Assembly (NCBI GenBank): GCA_002428365.1
Contig: DIVW01000023.1
Span: 2,814-27,309, forward strand
Length of the DNA stretch: 24,496 nucleotides
Reading direction: 5' to 3'
From: Propionibacteriaceae bacterium UBA6122
GTDB taxonomy: Bacteria; Actinomycetota; Actinomycetes; Propionibacteriales; Propionibacteriaceae
Shown here: positions 14,388 through 22,362 of the stretch, one piece after another
Layout: each line of letters opens with the position of its first letter
Numbering within the stretch: the stretch's first letter is position 1
The notes under the pieces: generated by a model
What the model saw: only the letters and a program-made list of their open reading frames with translations
Told to the model about the DNA's origin: nothing
Databases searched by the model: none
Translations under genes and position numbers: made by a program

Positions 14388-15920
14388 ATGTGGGAGGTCC
14401 ACGCCGCCTTGGAAGTGCTAGATCTGCGCAAACGCTACGGCGGTGTCGTTGCTCTGGCGGGCGTGGACGTCCGGATAGAAGCCGGTCAAGTAACGGCGCT
14501 GTTGGGCGAAAACGGAGCTGGGAAGTCGACTCTGGTCGCTTGCTGCTCCGGCGCCCGCAGCGCCGATACCGGCGAGGTGCTGGTCTTCGGTGAGCCGGTG
14601 AAGTTCGCCAGCCCAAACGATGCGGCCAAGGCCGGGGTTGCGGTTGTCCACCAGGAACCTCAGATGCTTGAGCATCAAACGGTCGCCCAGAACCTTTTCA
14701 TCGGGGATCTGGCCAGCCGAAAGAAGAAGTCAAGGTCACGGACCGAGATGGTACGGGTCGCGGCCGAGCAGCTGAGGCGATTGGGCCTGGACGGCGCGCT
14801 TGATCCGTCCGCTCAGCTCAGCGAACTCAGCGGGGCGCAACGGCAACTTGTTGAGATCGCCCGGGCCTTGCGCGAGACGCCGCGGGTGTTGTTCCTGGAC
14901 GAACCAAACGCCACTCTCGGCAATGAGGAGACCGAACAACTGTTCGCGGTTGTTCGTCGCCTCCGTGACGACGGCGTCGCAGTGATCCTGGTTAGCCATC
15001 GCCTTGCTGAGGTGTACCGGATCGCAGATCGAGTGGTTGTTATGCGCGACGGTCAGAAGGTGGCTGATGGCACCACCGCCGAGGTGCCATTAGCTAGGGC
15101 CGTCGAACTGATGGGAGGCCGACCCGGGCAGCCAGACCTGCCCGGGTCGGCCTCATCGTCGGAGTTGGCCGAAGGGTTGCCCGTCCTGGAACTGCGGGGG
15201 CTCAGCGGCAAGGGTTTCGCCAACGTGGATCTGGTTCTTCGGCCAGGAGAGATCCTGGGCATGGCCGGACTAGTTGGGGCTGGCCGCACCGAGATCGCCT
15301 TGGGGGTGGTCGGTGCGACGCCGACTACCGGTGGCGAGGTGCTGGTTGGCGGCGAGCGCCATCGCTTCAGATCACCAGGGGATGCTCTGCGTCAGGGCGT
15401 GGTCTATGTGGCCGAGGATCGAAAGAACGCCCTCTTTTATGACAAGTCCGTTGGGTTCAACATTCGGGCCAGCCTGCTGGGGCGGACCCCCGCCGGGACT
15501 CGACGACTGGCCGAAGCCAAGGCCAAGGAACTGTCAGCGAGACTGTTCGACCGGTTGGCGGTGAAGGCGCCGTCTCTGGACGTCCCAGCCCGGAGCCTGT
15601 CTGGGGGAAACCAGCAGAAGTTGCTGTTCGCCCGGGCAGCCTCAACCCAGCCGAAGGTGCTGATCCTCGACGAGCCGACCCACGGCGTCGACATCGGGTC
15701 GCGCAGCGAAACCCACGATTTCATCCGCCAGCTGGCCAGCGAGGGGGTTGCGGTCTGGGTGATCTCCAGTGAGCTGGACGAAATCCTTGCCGTCGCCACC
15801 CGAGTCGTGGTGGTCCGCGGTGGCTCGATTCAAACCGAGGTCTCCGCTGGAGAAGACCCAACTCAGATTTTGGCCGCAGCACTCGGAGTGCCCGCCAACT
15901 ACCAACAGGAGAACCGTTGA
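14388..15920 (+). CDS. Sugar ABC transporter ATPase (RbsA/MglA type, two domains)
   Basis: Double nucleotide-binding protein that powers sugar import. Domain 1 has Walker A LLGENGAGKST (38-48), signature LSGAQRQ (147-153) and Walker B VLFLDEPN (167-174). Domain 2 has the family's degenerate Walker A GLVGAGRTE (294-302), signature LSGGNQQ (404-410) and Walker B LILDEPTHG (425-433). The 510-residue length is normal for the family. The ATG at 14388 lies one base after the upstream stop and has no clear ribosome binding site, so coupled translation or the TTG at 14409 behind GGGAGG are alternatives. The stop overlaps the permease TTG start by four bases. Confidence 0.94.
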   Translation: MWEVHAALEVLDLRKRYGGVVALAGVDVRIEAGQVTALLGENGAGKSTLVACCSGARSADTGEVLVFGEPVKFASPNDAAKAGVAVVHQEPQMLEHQTVAQNLFIGDLASRKKKSRSRTEMVRVAAEQLRRLGLDGALDPSAQLSELSGAQRQLVEIARALRETPRVLFLDEPNATLGNEETEQLFAVVRRLRDDGVAVILVSHRLAEVYRIADRVVVMRDGQKVADGTTAEVPLARAVELMGGRPGQPDLPGSASSSELAEGLPVLELRGLSGKGFANVDLVLRPGEILGMAGLVGAGRTEIALGVVGATPTTGGEVLVGGERHRFRSPGDALRQGVVYVAEDRKNALFYDKSVGFNIRASLLGRTPAGTRRLAEAKAKELSARLFDRLAVKAPSLDVPARSLSGGNQQKLLFARAASTQPKVLILDEPTHGVDIGSRSETHDFIRQLASEGVAVWVISSELDEILAVATRVVVVRGGSIQTEVSAGEDPTQILAAALGVPANYQQENR

Positions 15921-16915
15921 CAACCTCAAGCTTCACCGCCAGCCCGCCGACGCAGTCGGGCCGGGGCGCCACTGGCGGCAGGTCTGCAGTGAAGGCGCTG
16001 GTCGCGAACTGGGGCAGTGAACTGGCCATAGGCGCGGTCATTGTGGTGCTCGCCTTCACCATCAGCCTGTTCAATGATCGGTTCTTCACCTACGGGAACT
16101 TGATCAACATCATCCAAGCGGTGACCGTCACCGGCATTGCCGCGATCGGCGCAACCTTGATCATCGTCTCCGGGCACCTGGATCTCTCGGTCGGTTCGAC
16201 GCTCGGCTTCTCTGGGCTGGTCGGGGTGTTGGCGATGCAGGGAACGATCCCGGCGCTCGGAATCGCGGTCGGTATCGGTGTGGGCGCTCTGGTGGGTGTG
16301 GTGAACGGGCTGTTGGTCACCTACGGCCGAGTCAATGCCTTCATTGCGACCCTTGGCATGCTCTCGGTGGTTCGTGGACTGGCCCTGATCACCACCAATG
16401 GCGCTCCCCAAGATGTGCCGGAGTCTTTGCTGTTCATCGGCCAGGGCAAAGTGGGGGGCGTCCCGGTCAGTGTCATCATCCTGATTTGTCTGGTCGGTCT
16501 CACCCAGTGGTTCCTCTCCCGGACGATCTACGGGCGCCGGATCACTGCGGTCGGCGACAACCAGCAGGCGGCTTTCCTTGCCGGCATCCCGGTGCGCAGC
16601 ACCATCATCTTGTCCTTCGTGCTCGCCGGGGTGTTCGCGGCTATTGCCGGCATCGTGAATGCGAGCAACCTCACCTTGGCCACCACCGATGCTGGTACGG
16701 GCTTGGAGCTGGACATCGTGGCAGCTGTGATCGTTGGCGGCACCAGTTTGATGGGCGGACGGGGAAGCGTGATTGGCGCGCTGCTCGGATCGTGCCTGCT
16801 CGGTCTGCTTCGCAATGCCTTCGTGTTGTTGCACCTTTCCGCGTATCTGCAGGTGACTGCCATCGGCGTGGTCATCATTCTCGCGACCCTCATCGATCAG
16901 CTTCGACAGCGCTGA
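15917..16915 (+). CDS. Sugar ABC transporter permease (RbsC type)
   Basis: Membrane channel subunit of the importer, 332 residues, of the branched-chain/ribose permease family (BPD_transp_2). A hydrophilic N-terminus of about 35 residues precedes roughly nine to ten membrane segments. Family motifs are IIVSGHLDLSVGSTLG and IVGGTSLMGGRGSVIGALLGS. The start is TTG at 15917 with AGGAG five bases upstream, and it overlaps the ATPase stop by four bases. With only one permease gene, it is expected to act as a homodimer, as in RbsC. Confidence 0.94.
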   Translation: MTTSSFTASPPTQSGRGATGGRSAVKALVANWGSELAIGAVIVVLAFTISLFNDRFFTYGNLINIIQAVTVTGIAAIGATLIIVSGHLDLSVGSTLGFSGLVGVLAMQGTIPALGIAVGIGVGALVGVVNGLLVTYGRVNAFIATLGMLSVVRGLALITTNGAPQDVPESLLFIGQGKVGGVPVSVIILICLVGLTQWFLSRTIYGRRITAVGDNQQAAFLAGIPVRSTIILSFVLAGVFAAIAGIVNASNLTLATTDAGTGLELDIVAAVIVGGTSLMGGRGSVIGALLGSCLLGLLRNAFVLLHLSAYLQVTAIGVVIILATLIDQLRQR

Positions 16916-16946
16916 CCCCCCCCTCGAAAAAGGACTCGGCTCCACC

Positions 16947-18773
16947 ATGCCCATTGAAAGCGAACTCGCTGCGGCGCTCGAACGGCACAGCCAGCTTCCC
17001 CCACTACCGGCAGGCCCCAACCCGACCAGCGATGCTCGGGCCGGCCACGAGCGGGACGCGGCCTACTTCACTCCGCAACATCTGCGGCCGGCGGTGGCCG
17101 AGATTGAAGAAACCTACGCGCCAGGCGCCGCAGGGCAGGTTCCGCTGCGGATCTACCGCCCCAAGCAGGGCGGCGGCGGTCGCGTCCCCACGGTGCTTTG
17201 GATCCACGGTGGCGGCTGGGTTACCGGAAGTCTGCACACTGCCGACAACCTGGCCCGAGCCGTCGCAAACGACTGCGGAGCCGTGGTGGTGTCGGTTGAC
17301 TATCGCCTGGCGCCAGAACACCAGTGGCCAGCTGGCTTGGACGATGTGGTCACCGCTTTCAAATGGGTTGGGGAGAACATCAGCGCCCTTGGTGGTGACC
17401 CTGGCCGGCTAGGCGTCGGTGGTGACAGCTCCGGCGGGAATCTGGCCGCAGTGTTGGCTCAAGTGGCCCGGGACCGGGGCTGGCCATTGCTGGCGCAACT
17501 GCTGGTCTACCCGGTCGTCGATGCCGACCCCAGCGTTGAGTATGCGTCTCGACGGGACTTCGCGACGGGCTACTACGTCACCTGGGAGGCCATCGAGTCC
17601 TGCATCGCCGACTACCTGCCGGAGGGTACCGATGTTGGCGATCCCTTGGTCTCGCCACTGCGTCAACCAGATCTTCGATCTGTGGCTCCAGCCGTAGTGG
17701 CGACGGTGGAACTCGATACCTTGCGGGACGAAGGTGACGCCTACGCCAACCGCTTGGCCTCCCATGGTGTGCGGGTAATTCACCTCACCGCTCAGGGGCT
17801 GCCCCATGGCGCCTTCGACATGATCGGGTGCTCGGTCGCGGCCGAGAAGGCGCTGAAGGAGGCGACGGAGTCCTTTCGGACGTTGCTCAGTCCTGCGGTG
17901 CCCGTCAGCAGCGCTGACCCGGCAGATCCAGATGGTTTGGACAAGATTCCCTTTCGCTTCCTTCACGTCGAAAGGGCGCTCATGCTGGCTAGGGCTCCGC
18001 TGCCGCCATCGGCGCAGCGGCAGCTGAGTGCAAGCCTGATTGGGTGCGACCAGCAGTCCTTTCGGCGGGTCGAGCTCGACCTGAACAATGCGGTGCGGCG
18101 AGCCGCCGAGGCGCTGCTGCTTGAACCGGAGTTCCGGCAGGCTCTTGAGGTGATTCCCCTAGAGGCGACCGATCGCATCGTGGCCCTGGGCGACTCGATT
18201 ACCGACGACTCCTGTTCCTGGGCCGAACAGCTGAAAGTGGTATTGGCAATCGCCAAGCCCGGCGTCACGCTGATCAATCAGGGGGTCACTGGGGCGACCA
18301 CGGTGGGCCAGTTGGCCCGAATCGATCTGGTTTGCCAGGCGGAACCAACCTGGGTTATTCAGATGATCGGCACCAATGACGCCCGGCTGCAGGGGCTCAA
18401 GAGCAAGGCTCGGATGCTCCAAATAGGTGAGACCAGGCGAAACCTCGAAAAGCTGACTGAGCTGATCTCGACTGACGCTGCCGCCGACTTGACCAGGCTG
18501 ACCCCACCGCCGGTGCTCGGCGCGCGCGCCGAGCGTTGGGAGCCCTTCATCGCCGAGCAGATCTCGTGGCGTTCGGCCGATGTGGCCGAAGTGGCCCAGG
18601 CCGTGCTCGGCCTTGATCCGACTGCGGTCGACCTGCACAGCGCGCTGGGAGGTTCGGCGCCCGAGTTGTTGCTGCCGGACGGGGTGCACCCCACGCTGGC
18701 TGGCCAAACCGAGATCTTGCGCACCCTCGTCCTGCATCTGGCGAACTACCCGAAGGCGCGGCACCGGTGGTGA
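16947..18773 (+). CDS. Two-domain esterase: alpha/beta-hydrolase fused to SGNH/GDSL hydrolase
   Basis: A 608-residue protein with two complete esterase modules in one frame. Residues 1-315 are a hormone-sensitive-lipase-type alpha/beta-hydrolase: oxyanion motif HGGGW (87-91), nucleophile S161 in GDSSGGN, acid D257 (VELDTLRDEGDAY) and H287 (LPHGAF). Residues about 335-608 are an SGNH hydrolase: S417 in ALGDSITDD, block II G446 in NQGVTGATT, block III GTND (475-478) and the D578-H581 dyad in PDGVHPT. All catalytic residues are present in both. There is no signal peptide, so both act in the cytoplasm. It lies 31 bases after the permease gene, so the likely role is removing acyl groups from the imported sugar; the true substrates are unknown. 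Confidence 0.92.
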   Translation: MPIESELAAALERHSQLPPLPAGPNPTSDARAGHERDAAYFTPQHLRPAVAEIEETYAPGAAGQVPLRIYRPKQGGGGRVPTVLWIHGGGWVTGSLHTADNLARAVANDCGAVVVSVDYRLAPEHQWPAGLDDVVTAFKWVGENISALGGDPGRLGVGGDSSGGNLAAVLAQVARDRGWPLLAQLLVYPVVDADPSVEYASRRDFATGYYVTWEAIESCIADYLPEGTDVGDPLVSPLRQPDLRSVAPAVVATVELDTLRDEGDAYANRLASHGVRVIHLTAQGLPHGAFDMIGCSVAAEKALKEATESFRTLLSPAVPVSSADPADPDGLDKIPFRFLHVERALMLARAPLPPSAQRQLSASLIGCDQQSFRRVELDLNNAVRRAAEALLLEPEFRQALEVIPLEATDRIVALGDSITDDSCSWAEQLKVVLAIAKPGVTLINQGVTGATTVGQLARIDLVCQAEPTWVIQMIGTNDARLQGLKSKARMLQIGETRRNLEKLTELISTDAAADLTRLTPPPVLGARAERWEPFIAEQISWRSADVAEVAQAVLGLDPTAVDLHSALGGSAPELLLPDGVHPTLAGQTEILRTLVLHLANYPKARHRW

Positions 18774-18820
18774 ACTGAGGCCCTGTTGCCGCTGCTGGGG
18801 GGTGTGGGAAAGGATGACGC

Positions 18821-19822
18821 ATGCTCCAATTGCGGCTGAGTGTGCCGGTCGATCTAACTGAGGACGTCCTGGCCGTGCTCGACGACGAGCCGGCGATCAG
18901 CACCCTTGCCGTGGTGCGTGGGGCCAGCATTGAACCGCTCGGGGACTTGGTCTACGCCGATGTCGCCCGGGAGGATGCCGACGCCTTGGTCGACAGACTC
19001 CGCGATCTTGGCCTGGCCCACCGGGGCACTATGCATATCGAGCCAGTGGCCACGTGGCTGTCGAAAGCGGGGCTGGACGCCGAGGAAGCCGCCCCGGGAA
19101 GTGCCGCGGACGCGGTCCTGTGGCCCGAAGTTGGGCAGCGGGCGTATGCCGATTCTGAGCTGAACGCCACCTATTTGATCTTCATGACCATGGCCACGCT
19201 GATTGCAGCCATCGCAATCGTCCTCGACTCCCAGGTGTTGGTGATTGGCGCCATGGTGCTCGGCCCGGAGTTCGGGCCGATCGCCGCGCTGGGCCTGGCC
19301 TTGGTGCTACGCCGACGTACCCTCTTCGGCTACGCCTTGCGCACGCTCTTGGTGGGGTTCGTGGTGGCGATCACCGTGACCACCGTGCTCGCGTTGGTGG
19401 TCCGCTTCGCTGGCTTGGTGGGTGCGGACGCCGTCCTGGCGCCACGGCCCGGCACCGCCTTCATCTACCACCCGGACGCCTGGTCCTTCGTGGTCGCGGT
19501 GCTGGCTGCGGTGGCGGGGGTGTTGTCGCTGACTTCAGGTCGGATGGGAGGGCTGGCGGGGGTGTTCATCTCAGTGACCACCGTGCCCGCAGCCGGGAAT
19601 GTCGCCCTTGGCTTGGCCTTTTGGTTGCCGGATGAGATTCTCGGCAGCCTCGCGCAGCTTGGGGTGAACCTGACCGCAATGATGCTGGCCGGTTGGCTCA
19701 CTTTGGCGATCCGGAAGAAGTTGGCGGAGCGGCGTCCGGTGAACCCGTTCCATCGCGACCAACTGAAGCGGCGGCGCACCGATCAGTTGTCGAGGCACGG
19801 CCCCGGCATCACGGGCGCCTGA
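18821..19822 (+). CDS. DUF389 family membrane protein
   Basis: A 333-residue membrane protein of the DUF389 family, whose function is not established. Residues 1-90 form a soluble N-terminal domain with alternating strands and helices. About six membrane segments follow between 117 and 297, including the family pattern LIFMTMATLIAAIAIVLDS, VIGAMVLGPEFGPIAALGLAL and GVFISVTTVPAAGNVALG. The C-terminus is basic and cytosolic. The ATG at 18821 has AAAGGA six bases upstream and lies 47 bases after the esterase, so it could be read from the sugar operon, though the function gives no reason for it. It converges on the peroxidase gene with one base between the stops. Confidence 0.88.
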   Translation: MLQLRLSVPVDLTEDVLAVLDDEPAISTLAVVRGASIEPLGDLVYADVAREDADALVDRLRDLGLAHRGTMHIEPVATWLSKAGLDAEEAAPGSAADAVLWPEVGQRAYADSELNATYLIFMTMATLIAAIAIVLDSQVLVIGAMVLGPEFGPIAALGLALVLRRRTLFGYALRTLLVGFVVAITVTTVLALVVRFAGLVGADAVLAPRPGTAFIYHPDAWSFVVAVLAAVAGVLSLTSGRMGGLAGVFISVTTVPAAGNVALGLAFWLPDEILGSLAQLGVNLTAMMLAGWLTLAIRKKLAERRPVNPFHRDQLKRRRTDQLSRHGPGITGA

Positions 19823-19823
19823 C

Positions 19824-20300
19824 TCAGAGCAGCGCGCGAATGTCGGCCTCGATGGCGGACGGGTCGACGTTGGGGGCGTAACGGCCCACCACCTGGCCGT
19901 CGCGGTTGATCAGGAACTTGGTGAAGTTCCACTTGATCGCATCGCCAAGGATGCCGCCCTTTTCGCTGCGCAACCAGCCGAACAGCGGATGGGCGTCGGC
20001 GCCGTTCACGTCCACCTTGGCGAACATCGGGAAGGTGACCCCGTAGTTCAGCTGGCAGAAGTCGGCGGTCTCGGCGTCCTCGGCGAACTCTTGGTTGGCG
20101 AACTGGTCGCACGGGAAGCCCAGCACCACCAGGCCCTCAGCCTTGAGGTCTTCGTACAGCTTCTCCAGGCCGGTGAACTGTGGGGTGAAGCCGCACTTGC
20201 TGGCAGTGTTCACCACCAGCACCACCTGGCCGAGGTATTCGGCTAGTCGCTGGTCGGTGCCGGTGATCGTCTTGGCTTTGAAGTCTTGCAGTGCGGGCAT
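19824..20300 (-). CDS. Glutathione peroxidase-family (thioredoxin-dependent) peroxidase
   Basis: Reduces hydrogen peroxide and lipid hydroperoxides. The 158-residue protein has the peroxidatic C36 in NTASKCGFTPQF, GFPCDQFANQE (61-71) and the catalytic tryptophan motif KWNFTKFL. C82 (ADFCQLNYG), 46 residues after C36, sits where the resolving Cys lies in two-Cys GPx enzymes, so it probably uses thioredoxin rather than glutathione. The ATG at 20300 has AAGGAGG five bases upstream. It is transcribed in the same direction as the amidase gene, 84 bases downstream of it. Confidence 0.94.
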   Translation of the reverse strand: MPALQDFKAKTITGTDQRLAEYLGQVVLVVNTASKCGFTPQFTGLEKLYEDLKAEGLVVLGFPCDQFANQEFAEDAETADFCQLNYGVTFPMFAKVDVNGADAHPLFGWLRSEKGGILGDAIKWNFTKFLINRDGQVVGRYAPNVDPSAIEADIRALL

Positions 20301-20384
20301 TGGTCCTCCTTGGTTCCACTAGGTGAAAGGGGAGCCGGCGTGCCGGTATTCCCGCCACTGCGTAGTCGGACGTTGGCGGCGGAC

Positions 20385-21170
20385 TCAGTTGAGGTTGCGG
20401 GCGTGCTGCAATATCGGCAGGCGTTCGCGCACTGCGGCCACCTGGTTGAGGTCGATCTCGATCACCGACAGTTGGGGCTCCTCGCCGAGTTCGAGCAGCA
20501 CGGTGCCAGTCGGCCCGACCACCATCGAATGGCCGATCCCGGTGGGAGTGCGTCCGTCCTCAGCGGTGGGCGGACGAGCCTGATCGACGGCGATCACGAA
20601 CGCGGTGGCGTCCATTGCTCTGGCGGTGACCAGGGTTCGCCATTGATGCAGTTTGTCAGGCCCGGGGGCCCAGGAGGCGGGCAGCAGAATCGCTTCGGCA
20701 CCCCGGCTGGCCAGGTGGGTGAACAGGGCGGGGAAGCGGACGTCGTAGCAGGTGGCCAACCCCAAGTGGTGGCCGGCCAGCTCAAAGCTGACGGCTTCGT
20801 CGCCAGCGCGAATCTGGCGCGATTCGGCGTAGCCGAGCGCATCAAAAAGGTGCAGCTTGTCGTAGCGGGCCTCGACGGCACCGGTGACCAGCAAGGTGTT
20901 GTGCACCTGTGGGGAGTCGGTGGTGGTGAACATGCCGACCACGATCGTCGTCCCGGTCTCCTTGGCGGTTTGGCGCACGGCGTTGGCCCACGGCCCATCT
21001 AAGGGTTCGGCGGCATCGGCGCGGGGCCGGGCGAACGAACACATGGTGGCCTCGGGGAACACCACCAACTCCGCACCTTGCGCTGAGGCCTGCGCGGTGA
21101 GTTCACCAACCAGGGCGAGGTTGGCTTGGGGGTCGGTGGTGGCGACAAGTTGGGCGAGCGCGATCCGCAT
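20385..21170 (-). CDS. Carbon-nitrogen hydrolase (nitrilase-superfamily amidase)
   Basis: Cytoplasmic amidase of 261 residues with the Glu-Lys-Cys triad of the nitrilase superfamily: E40 (VVFPEATM), K105 (YDKLHLFD) and C141 (LATCYDVRFP). The KLHLFD and CYDVRFP forms and the overall length match the branch that includes deaminated-glutathione amidase (Nit1) and omega-amidase, so removal of an amide from a deaminated metabolite is a reasonable guess, not a firm assignment. The start ATG at 21170 has no strong ribosome binding site. The 84 bases to the peroxidase gene hold nothing recognised. Confidence 0.9.
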   Translation of the reverse strand: MRIALAQLVATTDPQANLALVGELTAQASAQGAELVVFPEATMCSFARPRADAAEPLDGPWANAVRQTAKETGTTIVVGMFTTTDSPQVHNTLLVTGAVEARYDKLHLFDALGYAESRQIRAGDEAVSFELAGHHLGLATCYDVRFPALFTHLASRGAEAILLPASWAPGPDKLHQWRTLVTARAMDATAFVIAVDQARPPTAEDGRTPTGIGHSMVVGPTGTVLLELGEEPQLSVIEIDLNQVAAVRERLPILQHARNLN

Positions 21171-21263
21171 GGGGCCAACTGTGGTCGGCCAGCCTCGGCT
21201 TGTCGAGCCTGGCCGCGGCGCTCAGTTGGAGTTGCTGGCCGGGCTACCGGTAGCATCTCCGAC

Positions 21264-21351
21264 GGAGGATTCGCCTAGAGGCCTATGGCGCTCGCTTGGA
21301 AAGCGGGTTGGGTTCACGCCCTCACGAGTTCGAATCTCGTATCCTCCGCCA
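21264..21351 (+). tRNA. tRNA-Ser (anticodon GGA)
   Basis: A complete class II tRNA. Acceptor arms GGAGGAT (21264-21270) and ATCCTCC (21341-21347) pair perfectly, with discriminator G21348 and an encoded CCA at 21349-21351. The anticodon loop TTGGAAA carries GGA at 21298-21300, reading UCC/UCU. A long variable region and a T arm with CGAGTTCGAATCTCG complete it. A TAGCAT box at 21251-21256 may be its -10. Its 3' end is repeated at 23544-23560. Confidence 0.96.
21335..21351 (+). repeat. Left copy of att-like direct repeat (tRNA-Ser 3' end)
   Basis: TCTCGTATCCTCCGCCA, the last 17 bases of tRNA-Ser including CCA. The same sequence with a single G-to-C change occurs at 23544-23560 in the same orientation. 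Tyrosine integrases commonly use tRNA 3' ends as attachment sites and regenerate the tRNA at one end. Confidence 0.7.
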
Positions 21352-21363
21352 CTTGACTAGGGA

Positions 21364-21398
21364 AACGCTCCTTCCGTGAGACTTGCGGGAGGAGCGTT
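21364..21398 (+). terminator. Hairpin terminator after tRNA-Ser
   Basis: Arms AACGCTCCTTCC (21364-21375) and GGGAGGAGCGTT (21387-21398) pair over 12 positions with only one non-canonical pair, around an 11-base loop. The following CTTAGTT is modestly T-rich. It lies 12 bases beyond the tRNA, inside the putative island. Confidence 0.65.
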
Positions 21399-21399
21399 C

Positions 21400-21534
21400 T
21401 TAGTTCGGCCACGCTGAGTTGGTGTCCAGCGGGTCCTCCGCGACGATCCACAAGCCGCTGAGGTCCGGACGAGCCGGCGACAGATGCCGACAAAGAGCAG
21501 CGATGGCCGGCTCCCGTTCAGGACTCAACCGCAC
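21400..21534 (-). CDS. Possible 44-residue ORF or gene fragment
   Basis: A GTG at 21534 opens a 44-residue frame ending in TAA at 21402-21400. The product has a protein-like composition (MRLSPEREPAIAALCRHL, then DLSGLWIVAEDPLDTNS) rather than the Arg/Pro-rich look of shadow frames here. No ribosome binding site stands out and no family is recognised. It may be a small island gene, a remnant of a longer gene, or chance. Confidence 0.25.
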   Translation of the reverse strand: MRLSPEREPAIAALCRHLSPARPDLSGLWIVAEDPLDTNSAWPN

Positions 21535-21592
21535 CAGGGTTCAGGTGGCCTGTTCGCGCAGTATGTGCTGAACCTCTCGCGTTCCAGAATTG

Positions 21593-21610
21593 TGGACACG
21601 CTGTGTACAC
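21593..21610. promoter_or_regulatory. Antitoxin autoregulatory operator (TGTACA type)
   Basis: The 8-base palindrome GTGTACAC (21603-21610) contains the TGTACA core known from YefM/Phd-family operators. It is preceded exactly 10 bases earlier by the near copy GTGGACAC (21593-21600), giving two boxes one helical turn apart. They lie 29 bases upstream of the antitoxin start, where the antitoxin would bind to repress its own operon. Confidence 0.6.
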
Positions 21611-21638
21611 TGTGATTAACAAGGTGAGGAGGTTCGCG

Positions 21639-21896
21639 ATGGCAACGCAGAAGGTGGGCATTCGCGAGTTTCGGGCGGGGTTGGCTGATTTCGTCACCTC
21701 CGATGTTCCGATCGCGATCACCAAGCACGGCCAGACGGTCGGATTCTTCATCCCGGCGAACGTGGACCGGGCAGCTGATGTTGCCGCGCTGAAGTCGGCT
21801 GCGGCCAAGCTCGACGAGCTGCTCGATCTGTCCGAGAGTGACATTGACGTGATTGTTGAGGAGTTCGGCGATCTTCGCCACCAGGTGGCGAAGTAG
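21639..21896 (+). CDS. Phd/YefM-family antitoxin
   Basis: An 85-residue antitoxin. The N-terminal DNA-binding part is KVGIREFRAGLADFVTSD, then the family stretch PIAITKHGQTVGFFIPAN; the C-terminal part (about 48-85) is acidic and helical, suited to wrapping a toxin. The ATG at 21639 has AGGAGG six bases upstream and is preferred over the upstream in-frame GTG at 21603, which lies inside the operator. It ends in TAGTG, so its stop shares a base with a GTG in the toxin frame. The partner is a PIN-domain protein, as in VapBC-like pairs with Phd-type antitoxins. Confidence 0.92.
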   Translation: MATQKVGIREFRAGLADFVTSDVPIAITKHGQTVGFFIPANVDRAADVAALKSAAAKLDELLDLSESDIDVIVEEFGDLRHQVAK

Positions 21897-21907
21897 TGGA
21901 GGCCTAA

Positions 21908-22336
21908 CGGCGCCTGGTTGTTGATGCCAACATCCTGATTCGGGCCGTCCTCGGGCCGCGTGCCCGCAACATCATCCTCAACAACGCCGACCGCGCGGCC
22001 TTCTTCGCGCCTGAGGTTGCTTACCGCGATGCTCGAAAATACCTGCCCGCACTGATCACGAAGCGTGGCGTCGAACCTGAGGCTGTCACCCAAATGTTGA
22101 GGATTCTCGACGCGTTCGAAGCTGTTGTGCTCGCGGTCGCCCAGGACACCTACGAGGTGGCCCGGTTGGATGCTGAGGCGCGACTGGCGGGCCGCGACTT
22201 GGACGATTGGCCGATCCTGGCGACCGCGATGGCGCTGGACTGCCCGATCTGGACCGAGGACCAGGACTTCTTCGGGACCGGCGTCCCTACCTGGACCACC
22301 GATCGTGTCGAGCTTTACCTGAACAACATTGACTGA
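21908..22336 (+). pseudogene. PIN-domain toxin lacking a canonical start
   Basis: The open frame encodes 142 residues of a full PIN domain (VapC-like ribonuclease). It starts RRLVVDANILIRAVL, with acidic residues D6, E36, D99/D100 (GRDLDDWPILATA) and D118/D120 (WTEDQDFF). No ATG, GTG or TTG exists in frame before 22094, which would delete the first half of the active site. The expected coupled start, GTG at 21896 overlapping the antitoxin stop, reads three codons and then TAA at 21905-21907. One base change in that codon would restore a normal protein. A CTG at 21914, 11 bases after GGAGG, is the only alternative start. It is therefore either inactivated by a nonsense mutation or expressed poorly from CTG. 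Confidence 0.8.
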
Positions 22337-22362
22337 AGCGGCTCTTGGTCCGGGCTGGTCGC

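Noticed and set aside
20286..21002. 238-aa plus-strand ORF opposite the amidase gene
   Set aside because: Antisense shadow of a gene with an intact Glu-Lys-Cys triad; no recognisable fold.
22094..22336. 80-aa ORF starting at ATG 22094 as the toxin gene
   Set aside because: It would start in the middle of the PIN domain and lose D6 and E36; the homologous frame clearly extends upstream to 21908.
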